Source of the DNA: Palsa-504 sp963847965
Lineage (GTDB): Bacteria > Actinomycetota > Actinomycetes > Streptosporangiales > Streptosporangiaceae
DNA length: 64,000 nt
NCBI GenBank assembly: GCA_963847965.1
Contig: CAWKCG010000050.1
Coordinates: forward strand, 124,001-188,000
Direction of reading: 5' to 3'
Numbering within the stretch: position 1 is the first letter of the stretch; the number at the start of each line of letters is the position of its first letter. A model generated the notes under the pieces. That model was given only the letters and a program-made list of their open reading frames with translations. It did no database searches and was not told the DNA's origin. The translations under genes were made by a program, and so were the position numbers. Shown here in pieces: positions 26,180 through 34,005 of the stretch.

Positions 26180-26244
26180 CCGGTATCTGGGATCGTGTTG
26201 AGATACCGGGGGGCAGGAGGTAACGCCGGCCTCCTGCCCCCCGG
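26180..26244 (-). promoter_or_regulatory. Two overlapping inverted repeats in the prmA-prmB spacer
   Basis: A 15-bp perfect stem (26206-26220 with 26230-26244, nine-base loop) directly follows the prmA stop. A second 9-bp perfect stem (26180-26188 with 26201-26209) lies nearer the prmB start. The two share bases 26206-26209, so they cannot both form fully. There is no T-tract after the big stem in the operon direction, so it is better read as an mRNA-processing or stability element, or a switchable structure close to the prmB ribosome-binding site, than as a terminator. Confidence 0.7.
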
Positions 26245-26262
26245 GGCTCGAAAAATCGGGCG

Positions 26263-27915
26263 TCAGGCGTCGACCGGGAACCGGCCGCCCGGGCCGCCGC
26301 GGATGTACTTCGCGTGGAAGGCCGCGCGCTCCTCCGGCGTCATCTCGTTGAACAGGACGTTCGGGCTCTGCAGCGGCGGGCAGCGGCGCAGGTGGTCCAG
26401 CGTCCACATCTTCTTCTGGTCACCCAGCTTCAGGTGTGGCTGGGCGGTCATGGTCTTGCCGTCGTCGCGGACGAAGCCCATGTCCGACACCACGTCGGCC
26501 CAGTTCCAGCCGTGGTACAGCGTCTCCCACTCACGGTGCCCGATGAGCTGGCCCATGTTCGGCGTGGACCGGCCCTGGAACACCGGCCGGAAGGCCTCCA
26601 CGTCGGTCCAGCGGCACTCCTTGTGGCAGTAGGTCCGCACCACCCCGTCGACCTCGGCGTAGACCATGTCCTCGCGGACCAGGCACGGGACCATGCAGGT
26701 CCAGCACCGCTGCGGGTACCAGTAGTCGACGTCCTCGAACACGATCGGGTTGTGCCCGTTCGGCTCGGACAGGCGGGCGTAGTTCTCCCACCACTTGCCG
26801 TACTTGTCGTACCAGCCCGGGTACTTGTACTCGAACCACTCGAAGTCCTGCTCGGTCATCGGGTCGATCCGCCAGTAGTTCGCCAGCCAGCCGGTGGCGA
26901 AGAACTGCGCGACCTCGTGCACGTAGCCCTTGTTCCAGAGCTGGTTCCAGGCTTCCTCGATGAGGTCGTGGGGGATGACCAGGCCGTACTTCTCCAGCGG
27001 CACGAGGTAGCTGCGGTAGTAGTCGTCGTAGATCCACCGGCGCCACATCTCCGCGTAGGACTCGCGGTCCTTGCGCCGGTCCTTGGTGCCGTACTCGATG
27101 AACGTGCCGATCGCCGCGTCCACCACCCGGTGGTTGTTCCACCACGCGTACCGCAGGTCGCGCGCGAGCAGCTGGTGGTTCTCCTCGTCAGCCAGCGCCA
27201 TCAGCAGCGTGGCGTACCCGTTGGAGATGTGCCGCGACTCATCGGACTGCACCGAGTGGAACACCGTCGGCAGCAGGTAGTCGCCGTTGGCGGCCGCCTC
27301 GGCCGGCATGGCCACGAACAGGGTGTTCGTGAACGCGGTCTCGGCCACGATGGTCAGGTAGATCGACGCGGCGGTGATCGCGTCACCGGTGATGAAGCCC
27401 TCCGCGAACTGCCGGCCGATCGTCCCGCAGTAGTCGTCGTGGAAGCCGCGCAGGCTCTGGTTGAAGCCCGCCGGGTCGATGTAGTTCTGCATGTACAAGC
27501 GCTTGAGGTTCTGCTGGATCGTCGAGTGCCGTACCTCGTCGATCATCTGGATCGCCTGGCCGTTGTGCAGTTCCGGGTTCGGCACGGTGCGGAACAGCAG
27601 CGGCATCGCCCGCGCGGCCGAGATCTCGGGCAGCGGGATGATCGACAAGAACAGCTTCTGCCATTCCAGCCAGCGCTCTTGCACGCTCCGGAACATGTTG
27701 CCGCGGATCGCGCCGTCCTCGGCGCCGTACACGCGGTGATCCTTTTCCTCCTGCATCGGGAAGTAGGACCGCAGCACTTGCTTGAGCGGGTCCTTCTTCT
27801 GCGCCTTGCGGAAGGTGTAATCGGTCCCGTACTGCGAGACCGGCTCGTGGTACATGGGCTCCCAGGCCAGCTCCTGGATCTTCTGGTGGGCCCTGGCCAC
27901 ACTCTGGCGACTCAT
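26263..27915 (-). CDS. prmA: Propane/Mim-type monooxygenase hydroxylase large (alpha) subunit
   Basis: A 550-residue soluble diiron monooxygenase alpha subunit, the catalytic part that oxidises propane or related small molecules such as acetone or phenol with O2. All six iron ligands of the family are visible: Glu97 (PLPEIS), Glu127 and His130 (IDEVRH), Glu192 (VAETAF), Glu226 and His229 (SDESRH). The start ATG at 27915 follows AAAGGGGTG; a longer in-frame reading upstream has no family support. It is first of the operon prmABCD-amidohydrolase-MIP18-adh-groEL, an order that matches mycobacterial mim clusters. Which substrate is used cannot be told from the sequence. Confidence 0.95.
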   Translation of the reverse strand: MSRQSVARAHQKIQELAWEPMYHEPVSQYGTDYTFRKAQKKDPLKQVLRSYFPMQEEKDHRVYGAEDGAIRGNMFRSVQERWLEWQKLFLSIIPLPEISAARAMPLLFRTVPNPELHNGQAIQMIDEVRHSTIQQNLKRLYMQNYIDPAGFNQSLRGFHDDYCGTIGRQFAEGFITGDAITAASIYLTIVAETAFTNTLFVAMPAEAAANGDYLLPTVFHSVQSDESRHISNGYATLLMALADEENHQLLARDLRYAWWNNHRVVDAAIGTFIEYGTKDRRKDRESYAEMWRRWIYDDYYRSYLVPLEKYGLVIPHDLIEEAWNQLWNKGYVHEVAQFFATGWLANYWRIDPMTEQDFEWFEYKYPGWYDKYGKWWENYARLSEPNGHNPIVFEDVDYWYPQRCWTCMVPCLVREDMVYAEVDGVVRTYCHKECRWTDVEAFRPVFQGRSTPNMGQLIGHREWETLYHGWNWADVVSDMGFVRDDGKTMTAQPHLKLGDQKKMWTLDHLRRCPPLQSPNVLFNEMTPEERAAFHAKYIRGGPGGRFPVDA

Positions 27916-28035
27916 CGTCACCCCTTTCTCGGCGGTTCCGGGGTCTGGGACCAGCGACGGTCCCGACGGGCTGCAGCCGACAGCCCCGAAAGTCCTTGTG
28001 TCCTGCATCACATCGCGGAAGCCGAGGTCATGGGC

Positions 28036-28083
28036 TCTCAACATGAGACAGTGCTGTCCTCATCCCTCCCCGAACTGTCCTCA
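28036..28083. promoter_or_regulatory. Candidate activator sites upstream of prmA
   Basis: TCTCAACATGAGACAG at 28036-28051 is an imperfect palindrome that recurs almost unchanged at 28422-28437. It is followed by two copies of CTGTCCTCA (28054-28062 and 28075-28083), spaced 21 bp, about two helical turns, and similar to the complement of TGAGACAG. The array lies 120-170 bp upstream of prmA, a usual distance for an AcoR/MimR-type activator. Confidence 0.55.
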
Positions 28084-28107
28084 TCCCGGCCCGGACCGTC
28101 CTCACTG

Positions 28108-28386
28108 CTACTCGAACGCGTCGAACGCGTCGAACGCCTCGAACGCGGCGCGGATGGCCGCGAGGTCCTGCCTGGTCTGCTCGGAGGCCTGCCGGTTCCC
28201 CTCGGCCGCCGGGGTGATGCCCAGCGCCCGGAGCAGGCCGGCCGCTGGCGCGCCCGGGTCACCGGCCTCACCCAGGACCGGATGCAGCCCCTCGGCGGCC
28301 AGATGGTGAAACACCAGGTTGACGATGCTCCACGGGTTATAGGTCTCCGGATGGCGGGAATGGGTGGTATCGCCGTGGGCGTCCAT
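28108..28386 (-). CDS. Small conserved-looking hypothetical protein upstream of prmA
   Basis: A 92-residue protein starting at the ATG at 28386. The middle, NPWSIVNLVFHHLAAEGLHP followed by LLRALGITPAAEGNRQ, looks like a folded helical protein and codon use is normal. The C-terminus is AFEAFDAFDAFE, encoded by a nine-base tandem repeat. It lies between the two activator-like palindromes and upstream of prmA on the same strand, so it may be the first gene of the operon transcript. I do not recognise the family. A role in regulation or enzyme stability would be a guess. Confidence 0.5.
   Translation of the reverse strand: MDAHGDTTHSRHPETYNPWSIVNLVFHHLAAEGLHPVLGEAGDPGAPAAGLLRALGITPAAEGNRQASEQTRQDLAAIRAAFEAFDAFDAFE
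28111..28146. repeat. Nine-base tandem repeat (about four copies of TCGAACGCG)
   Basis: Four successive nine-base units, TCGAACGCG with one variant (TCGAACGCC), encode the repeated Phe-Asp/Glu-Ala end of the small protein. In-frame repeat number changes would alter only the tail length. Confidence 0.75.
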
Positions 28387-28421
28387 GGGCGAAGACAACG
28401 CCGGCCCGCGCGTAACGGCGG

Positions 28422-28444
28422 TCTCAACTTGAGACAGTTCCTCA
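28422..28444. promoter_or_regulatory. Palindromic candidate operator between the prm operon and its activator gene
   Basis: TCTCAACTTGAGA at 28422-28434 is a perfect palindrome (six-base arms around a single C) followed by CAGTTCCTCAT. It differs by one base from the copy upstream of prmA. It lies 113 bp before the activator start and 36 bp before the small upstream gene, so it could serve autoregulation and operon activation. Confidence 0.6.
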
Positions 28445-28549
28445 TAACAAGGGCATTACGTTGTAAGAGGCAGAGCCGAGTCCGCGGAGGCTGAGCCTCC
28501 AGGCCAGGCTGAGCCTCCAGCCGGAGTATTTTCGAGGTGAGGAGGCGAG

Positions 28550-30361
28550 ATGGTACGCACGTCACCGCCGCAGACCTCACGGGATCCGCTGGCCGAGGCC
28601 AGGATCCAGTTCCTGCAGGCCGAGCAGGTCGACTCCAGCGCAGTGCGTAAACCCATCCTCGCCTCGTGGTGGCGCTCGCGCGGGTGGCACGTGGCGGCCA
28701 ACCGCGTCGACCTGGACTACCTGCACGAGCCCGACCTGGAGACCAGGCTGGCGCGCGGCGCCGCGCCGGTACTGCACAAGCTGCACACAGAACTTTCCGG
28801 CCAGGCGATCAGCATTATCTTGTGCGACGCCGACGGGATGGTGCTCGCCCGGCTGACCGGGGACCACGACCTGGAACGCGCCCTGGACGGCATCAAGCTG
28901 GCCCCCGGGTTCAGCTACGCCGAGGAGCGGGTCGGCACCAACGGCATCGGCACCGCCCTGGAGGCGGGCGGCCCGGCCCACGTGTTCGGGCACGAGCACT
29001 ACGCGGAGGACCTGGACCGCTTCGGGTGCGCCGGGGTGCCGATCCACGACCCGGTCACGGGTAAGACCGTGGGCGTGATCGACCTGACCTGCTGGCGCAA
29101 GGACGCCGACCCGCTGATGATCTCGCTGGTCAAGGCGACCGCCGACCAGATCACTCAGGCCCTGGTGACGGCCAGCAGCAGCCGCGACATCGACCTGCTG
29201 CAGGAGTACGTGCGCGCCTGCCGGCGCACCGGCGGCATCGTCATGGCCCTGGGCAACAACGTGGTCATGCTGAACGACCACGCCCGCACGCTGCTCGACC
29301 CCGCCGACCAGGCCGCGCTGATCGGCCACGCCACCGAGGTCTTGACCCGGCGCGCCTCCGGCGCGGTGACCGTCGACCTGCCCAGCGGCGTGGTGGCCCG
29401 GATGTCCTGCCGCGTGATCCACGGCGACGGCCCCGTCGCCGACGGCGTGGTGCACGTCAAGCTGGTCTCGGCCGTGGTGCGTGCGGCCGAGATGCCCGCG
29501 CCGCGCGCGCCCATGTACCTGCCCGGCCTGGTCGGCAGCGGCGTGCTGTGGCTGCGCGCGTGCCGCGAGGCGGAGGCGCTTTACGACAGCTCCGACTGGC
29601 TGACGCTGGAAGGCGAACCCGGCGTGGGCAAGCTGGCCCTGGCGCGGGCCGTGCACCAGCGCCGCAACCCGGCCGCGCCGTTCCACGTGCTCGACGCGGA
29701 ACAGGCCGGACCCCAGAACCAGGGCTGGCTCGCCGAGACCCGCCGCGAGCTACTCGACGGCAAGGGCCTGCTGGTCATCCGGCACGTCGACGCGCTGAAC
29801 GCCCGGCAGATGCACGCGCTGGCCAGCACGCTCGGCGAAGCCCGGGCCGCGGGCCGCCAGGCCGGACTGCGGGTCGCGGTCACCCTGAACCGCAAGCACG
29901 CGGACGCCGATCAGAACCCCTTGTCCAGGCTGCTGCGGTTCTTCCACGGCACCGTCGAACTCCCGCCGCTCCGCCACCACATCGAGGACCTGCACGAACT
30001 CGTGCCGTTCTTCCTGGCCAGGCTCAGCCAGCAGGGCCACCTGACGTGCTCGCCGGAGGCCATGCAGCTACTCCTGCGACACAGCTGGCCCGGCAACACC
30101 GAACAGCTGTGGCAGGTCCTCAAGCAAGTCGTGCAGCGCCGGCGGGCCGGCGCGATCATGCCGAAGGACCTGCCGCCCGAATGCTGGACGGTGAGCCGGC
30201 GCCTGCTGTCCCCGCTGGAGTCGATCGAGCGGGACGCCATCGTGCAGAGCCTGCAGGACCACGAGGGGAACAAGGTCAAGGCGGCCGAGGCCCTCGGCAT
30301 GTCACGCGCCACGATCTACCGCAAGATCCACGAGTACGGGATCGTCGCCTCAGGCAGCTGA
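28550..30361 (+). CDS. mimR: AcoR/MimR-like enhancer-binding-type transcriptional activator
   Basis: A 603-residue activator divergent from the monooxygenase operon. Residues about 75-210 form a GAF-like sensing domain (GFSYAEERVGTNGIGTALE is its signature), residues about 320-520 an AAA+-like domain with Walker A GEPGVGKLALA and Walker B-like LLVIRHVD, and the last 45 residues a Fis-type helix-turn-helix (GNKVKAAEALGMSRATIYRK). The GAFTGA loop that contacts sigma-54 is absent, in line with actinobacteria lacking sigma-54. Position, length and domain order match MimR-type regulators of propane/phenol monooxygenases, so it probably senses the substrate and activates prmA transcription. Confidence 0.9.
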   Translation: MVRTSPPQTSRDPLAEARIQFLQAEQVDSSAVRKPILASWWRSRGWHVAANRVDLDYLHEPDLETRLARGAAPVLHKLHTELSGQAISIILCDADGMVLARLTGDHDLERALDGIKLAPGFSYAEERVGTNGIGTALEAGGPAHVFGHEHYAEDLDRFGCAGVPIHDPVTGKTVGVIDLTCWRKDADPLMISLVKATADQITQALVTASSSRDIDLLQEYVRACRRTGGIVMALGNNVVMLNDHARTLLDPADQAALIGHATEVLTRRASGAVTVDLPSGVVARMSCRVIHGDGPVADGVVHVKLVSAVVRAAEMPAPRAPMYLPGLVGSGVLWLRACREAEALYDSSDWLTLEGEPGVGKLALARAVHQRRNPAAPFHVLDAEQAGPQNQGWLAETRRELLDGKGLLVIRHVDALNARQMHALASTLGEARAAGRQAGLRVAVTLNRKHADADQNPLSRLLRFFHGTVELPPLRHHIEDLHELVPFFLARLSQQGHLTCSPEAMQLLLRHSWPGNTEQLWQVLKQVVQRRRAGAIMPKDLPPECWTVSRRLLSPLESIERDAIVQSLQDHEGNKVKAAEALGMSRATIYRKIHEYGIVASGS

Positions 30362-30466
30362 GCACCCACTGGTTCAAACTGAGAACACGCAACTCCGGTC
30401 GTCGGCGTACGGATGCAGGTAAGCCCGCATGCACGCGGGGACGCTCTACCTCAGGGAGCGAAACCG

Positions 30467-31129
30467 ATGACCACCGTTGACGCAACCGCCGGCGAATCCC
30501 GTGGGGCGCAGGCACCACCCGCGCCCGTGGTCGGCCCCATGGCCGGGGACCCGTCCATGCTGGGCTTGGGCAGCTTCATCGCCGGGTCCGTGGCGCTCGG
30601 CCTGGGGCTGGTCGGCGTGGTGCCGGCCGGCGTGCTCGGCGCCCCCCTCGCGATCATCCTGGCCGCCACCGCCCTCGGCCTGCTCATGGCCACGATCTGG
30701 TGCGCCGTGCTCGGCCAGAGCGCGGTAGCAGCGGTGTTCGGCATCTTCGGCACCTTCTGGCTCAGCTACGCGGTACTCGTGCTCGGCCTGGACCACAACT
30801 GGTTCGCCATCGCCGTCACCGCGGTGCTGGCCACCGTGAAGCTGTTCCTGGTCACCTGGCTGGTCATCATCGTGATGCTGACCCTGGCCACGCTGCGGCT
30901 GCCGTCCGCCTTTACCGCGGTGTTCGTGCTCGTCGACCTCGCGCTGCTCCTGCTGCTGCTGGCCTTCGCCGAGGCATCGGCCGCGGGCGTCCCGTCATCC
31001 GGCCTGCTGAAAGCCGGCGGCTACGTGGTCCTGATCTTCGCTGCGCTCGGCGTCTACCTGTTCACCAGCGCCGCCTCGGCGGGCACCGGCGGCAAGGCCC
31101 TCCCGCTCGGCCCCCCGCTGCTGCACTGA
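30467..31129 (+). CDS. GPR1/FUN34/YaaH-family (acetate transporter-like) membrane protein
   Basis: A 220-residue membrane protein with six hydrophobic helices. The N-terminal signature of the family, N-P-x-P-L-G-L, is present in altered form as DPSMLGLGSFI, followed by the typical FGIFGTFWLSYAVL helix. YaaH/SatP proteins move acetate or succinate with protons or ammonium. The altered Asn-Pro motif makes the substrate uncertain. The start is the ATG at 30467 after a CAGGGAG site; it lies about 100 bp after the activator gene on the same strand, and acetate is a plausible end product of C3 oxidation. Confidence 0.78.
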   Translation: MTTVDATAGESRGAQAPPAPVVGPMAGDPSMLGLGSFIAGSVALGLGLVGVVPAGVLGAPLAIILAATALGLLMATIWCAVLGQSAVAAVFGIFGTFWLSYAVLVLGLDHNWFAIAVTAVLATVKLFLVTWLVIIVMLTLATLRLPSAFTAVFVLVDLALLLLLLAFAEASAAGVPSSGLLKAGGYVVLIFAALGVYLFTSAASAGTGGKALPLGPPLLH

Positions 31130-31209
31130 CCCGGGCGCGCACCTCGATTAGGCCGAACGAACGGTGGTGCACGCCCCCGCCTGGCCTCTCGCCCGCCCGG
31201 AGGGAACCC

Positions 31210-31347
31210 ATGCCAGCAAGCAGCGGCCAGGCCGGCGATCCCGGGCCCGCCGCGCCGAAGGCCGAGCCCGTGGCCGACTCGTCCCCGGCCGCCGGGAACC
31301 GCCGAACGACGCACCCCTCCCTGGCCCTCCAGCACCCGGATCGCTAG
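31210..31347 (+). CDS. Possible small protein of 45 residues
   Basis: A short reading frame starts at an ATG behind a good GGAGGGAA ribosome-binding site and encodes an Ala/Pro/Ser-rich, hydrophilic peptide with no recognisable domain. It follows the YaaH-like gene by 80 bp and converges with the membrane-protein gene at 31344, overlapping its stop by 4 bp. It may be a remnant or a true small protein; only the ribosome-binding site supports it. Confidence 0.25.
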   Translation: MPASSGQAGDPGPAAPKAEPVADSSPAAGNRRTTHPSLALQHPDR

Positions 31348-32594
31348 GCGCGCGCTAACGCCGGCCGCTCGGTGCCGGCCGGCGCGATCCACACCGATAC
31401 GTGCGTCGGCTGGAACGCGTGCTCGGTCACGCCGAGCAGGTCGTGGCGGACGGTGTCGAGGTCGACGGTCTGCCGCAGCCGGGCGTTGAACGCGGCCACG
31501 ATGGCCTCGGCGTCGTAGCGGGACCGGTTGAACCGGCGGTCGACCAGGTCCTGCACCCGCCGGCGCAGCGGGTTGAACAGCGCCGCGATGACCAGCGTGG
31601 AGGCGGCCACCCCGACCGTCGTCTTGAACGGCAGCACGTGCGTGGCCAGCAGGACCAGGCCGAAGAACACCCCGGCGAGCAGCGCAGTGATCAGCGTGTA
31701 GGAGACCACCCGGCTGATGATGCGGTTGAGCTCGTACAGCCGGTACTTCAGCACCGCCACCCCCAGGCATACCGGCAGCGCGCTCGTCCCGATGGTGCTC
31801 AGCGCCCCGGCCACCGGCTGCGTGCCCCAGCCGGGGGCTTCGCCCATGGCGAGCGGGACCAGGAACACGCCGATCAACGTCGAGACCACGAAGATGACGG
31901 CACCGCTGTAGAGCCACTTGAGCTGCTGTCGGCGCTCGCCGCTGGCACGGCGATACGCAGGCACCTGGAAGACCACCCAGGCCAGGTAGCTGAGCACGGC
32001 CCCGGTGATCACCACCCGGAAGAGGACCAGCAGCCATGCGGGCGCCGGATTGGCGAGGTCGCCGTCGGCTCTGAGGCGGACATCGTGCCCGGCGACGACC
32101 AGCAGGCCGCCAGACGAGGCGGCCAGGGCGATGAGCAGCCCGGCGGCGAGGAGAACCGCGGCCGGGCGCCGCCACCGGCCGGGCGGCAGCGTCCCGTCGG
32201 GGAAGATCCACAGCAGGATCGCGATGGAGACCAGGAACATCGGCCAGCACTCCTGGAGCGTCACCGCTACCCCGCCCAGGGGCAGGGTGCCGCGATGCAT
32301 CCGGTAATCCAGGAGCACGTACTGGGTCGACGGGTTGAACCCCAGGATAAGGAACGCGAGCATGAGCCAGCCGATAGGGTTACGCGGTCGGCGCGCGGCG
32401 AGCAGAGTCCCTACCGCGGCAGTGGGCACTATGGCGATCGCGTTGGTCAGCGTGTCAGCCAGCGGCCCGCCGGTCCCGGCCTGGTGGATGGCGCTGTCCA
32501 GCGGCACGGAGGCCATGCAGAACCCGAGCGTGACGACGCCGGCCACGATCGCCGCGATAGGCGCCGCGCGCCGCGCGGCCGCAGTGGTGCTCAC
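31344..32594 (-). CDS. Multi-pass membrane protein resembling a histidine kinase sensor without the kinase
   Basis: A 416-residue protein with about eight or nine transmembrane helices (residues about 12-330) followed by a cytoplasmic segment with RRRVQDLVDRRFNRSRYDAE and a partial GAF-like end (LRQTVDLDTVRHDLLGV, then THVSVWIAP). This is the sensory half of a well-known actinobacterial histidine-kinase type, but the HisKA and ATPase domains are missing and the protein ends at a clean stop. No response regulator is adjacent. It may be a one-component membrane sensor, or a shortened kinase. Start ATG at 32594. Confidence 0.75.
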   Translation of the reverse strand: MSTTAAARRAAPIAAIVAGVVTLGFCMASVPLDSAIHQAGTGGPLADTLTNAIAIVPTAAVGTLLAARRPRNPIGWLMLAFLILGFNPSTQYVLLDYRMHRGTLPLGGVAVTLQECWPMFLVSIAILLWIFPDGTLPPGRWRRPAAVLLAAGLLIALAASSGGLLVVAGHDVRLRADGDLANPAPAWLLVLFRVVITGAVLSYLAWVVFQVPAYRRASGERRQQLKWLYSGAVIFVVSTLIGVFLVPLAMGEAPGWGTQPVAGALSTIGTSALPVCLGVAVLKYRLYELNRIISRVVSYTLITALLAGVFFGLVLLATHVLPFKTTVGVAASTLVIAALFNPLRRRVQDLVDRRFNRSRYDAEAIVAAFNARLRQTVDLDTVRHDLLGVTEHAFQPTHVSVWIAPAGTERPALARA

Positions 32595-32964
32595 CAGCCC
32601 GCCTCCTCAGCCGACTGACTGTACCTGGTCAACTGTAGAGACGAAGCGCTCCGGAAACGTTACGGCCCAGGGCCCTTGCGAACTTCTGAAAGCTTTCCGC
32701 CCGGGCCCTGTAACTTCTGGCCAGCTTCTCCTCCGGGCCGTGGCGTGTTCCCGCAACGTGCCGCCCTACCTCCTTGCATCGCGTTATATCTTGAGGTACA
32801 TTTCCCTCAGTGGCAGCGCACCGCCTGCCCGCTTCCGAGCCAGCTATCGGCCCGCGCCGTCGCCGGTGACGAGGACAAGGGTCCCCGACTCGCGTGCCTT
32901 TACCCAGTCATGACCTTCACCATGGCGGGCAGACGCGGGCGGTCCCGCCTGGAAAGAATTGATC
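32595..32964. other. Intergenic region with repeated GGGCCC/AACTTCTG blocks
   Basis: No gene is evident in these 370 bp between the divergent membrane-protein and coiled-coil genes. GGGCCC followed by AACTTCTG occurs twice, at 32670-32688 and 32703-32719, 33 bp apart (about three helical turns), and CAGGGCCC/GGGCCCTG (32668-32675, 32703-32710) forms an inverted repeat. The region probably holds both promoters and perhaps a protein-binding site. Confidence 0.4.
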
Positions 32965-33969
32965 ATGACTCAGGACAAGGCCAGGAAGGCCGCGATCCGC
33001 GAGCGCATGGCCGAGACCGGCGAACCGTACAGCGTCGCCCGCCATGCCGTCGAGGACCAGCACCACGACGCACCCCCGCACGATGACGAGTGGTCAGACC
33101 CCATGGCCGAGGAAACCGACCCGGGCGATGCCGAGTTCGACGACCAGGAGGATGCCGACTTCGACGCCCAGGAGGCGGCCGACGGGGCCCGGCGCCTGGC
33201 CGACCGGGCGCGCGATCGGGCCGAGCGGGCGCGAGAGCGCGCTGAACGGCTGGCCGAGGCCGCCGACGCGGCGGAGGAGGCCGCCGATCTGGCCCAGGAA
33301 GCCGCCGAGATGACGCAAGAGTGGGCGGACGAATCGGAGATCGACCGGGCCATGCGGCGGGCCGATGAGGCCAGGGCCTCCGCCGATCACGCTCGCTTCC
33401 GAGCCGAATCGGCCGAGGGGCAGGTCCAAGCGGCGGAGGAAGCGGCCTACGCTGCCGAGCGAGCCGCCGACGCGGCGGAGGAAGCGGCCGAGGCCGAACG
33501 GGTACTCAACGATGAGGAGGAGCGGGGGGAACGGGTCCCGGCCGATGGTGTCCACGGCCGCCGTCCGCACCATCACCCTCATCGACCCCCCACGCCTCCC
33601 CGGCCACCCATGCCTCCCCAGCCTCCGCGGCCCCGGCGGTCGCCCCCGCCGCCCGGCGGCCACCATAGCCGTCCCGGTCCGCGCCAGGATCCCGTGGAAA
33701 GGCTCCAGGACCGGGTCGAGCGGTTTCTCGAACAGTTCAACCAGGTCCGGGAACGCGCCGACCGCCTGGTGACCATGGCCGAGCGCGTCCTTAGCCCGAT
33801 CCGCGCCGAGTCCACGCTTCACCACGCCAAGCCAGAGCCCGGGCCTAACCCGGCTCACCAAGAGCCCGGGCCTAACCCGGCTCACGAGACGCCAGGGCCT
33901 GACTCCGTTCACCAAGAGCCCACCCCTGGCCCAGCCCCGGAGCAGCCCGAGCACCCCGAGTCGCCCTGA
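32965..33969 (+). CDS. Ala/Glu/Arg-rich coiled-coil protein with Pro-rich repeat tail
   Basis: A 334-residue soluble protein. The N-terminus has KARKAAIRERMAETGEPYSV, a short motif seen at the start of many actinobacterial proteins. Residues about 65-185 are an almost uninterrupted Ala/Glu/Arg helix with regular AADAAEEAA-type units, predicting a long coiled coil. The C-terminal 140 residues are His/Pro-rich and end in near-identical repeats of EPGPNPAH. No enzymatic motif is visible. It may be a scaffold or nucleoid- or stress-related protein. The ATG at 32965 is preferred over the TTG six bases upstream. Confidence 0.65.
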   Translation: MTQDKARKAAIRERMAETGEPYSVARHAVEDQHHDAPPHDDEWSDPMAEETDPGDAEFDDQEDADFDAQEAADGARRLADRARDRAERARERAERLAEAADAAEEAADLAQEAAEMTQEWADESEIDRAMRRADEARASADHARFRAESAEGQVQAAEEAAYAAERAADAAEEAAEAERVLNDEEERGERVPADGVHGRRPHHHPHRPPTPPRPPMPPQPPRPRRSPPPPGGHHSRPGPRQDPVERLQDRVERFLEQFNQVRERADRLVTMAERVLSPIRAESTLHHAKPEPGPNPAHQEPGPNPAHETPGPDSVHQEPTPGPAPEQPEHPESP

Positions 33970-34005
33970 GGCGACCCGCGCGCATCACCCCCGGCCAGCC
34001 CCGGC

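Noticed and set aside
26206..26244. Strong hairpin after prmA read as a transcription terminator
   Set aside because: No T-tract follows in the operon direction, and prmB, C and D must be co-expressed with prmA. It is better read as an mRNA processing or stability element.
26314..28494. A 726-codon open frame antisense to prmA and the control region
   Set aside because: Low-complexity translation with no domain; prmA on the other strand has all six iron ligands.
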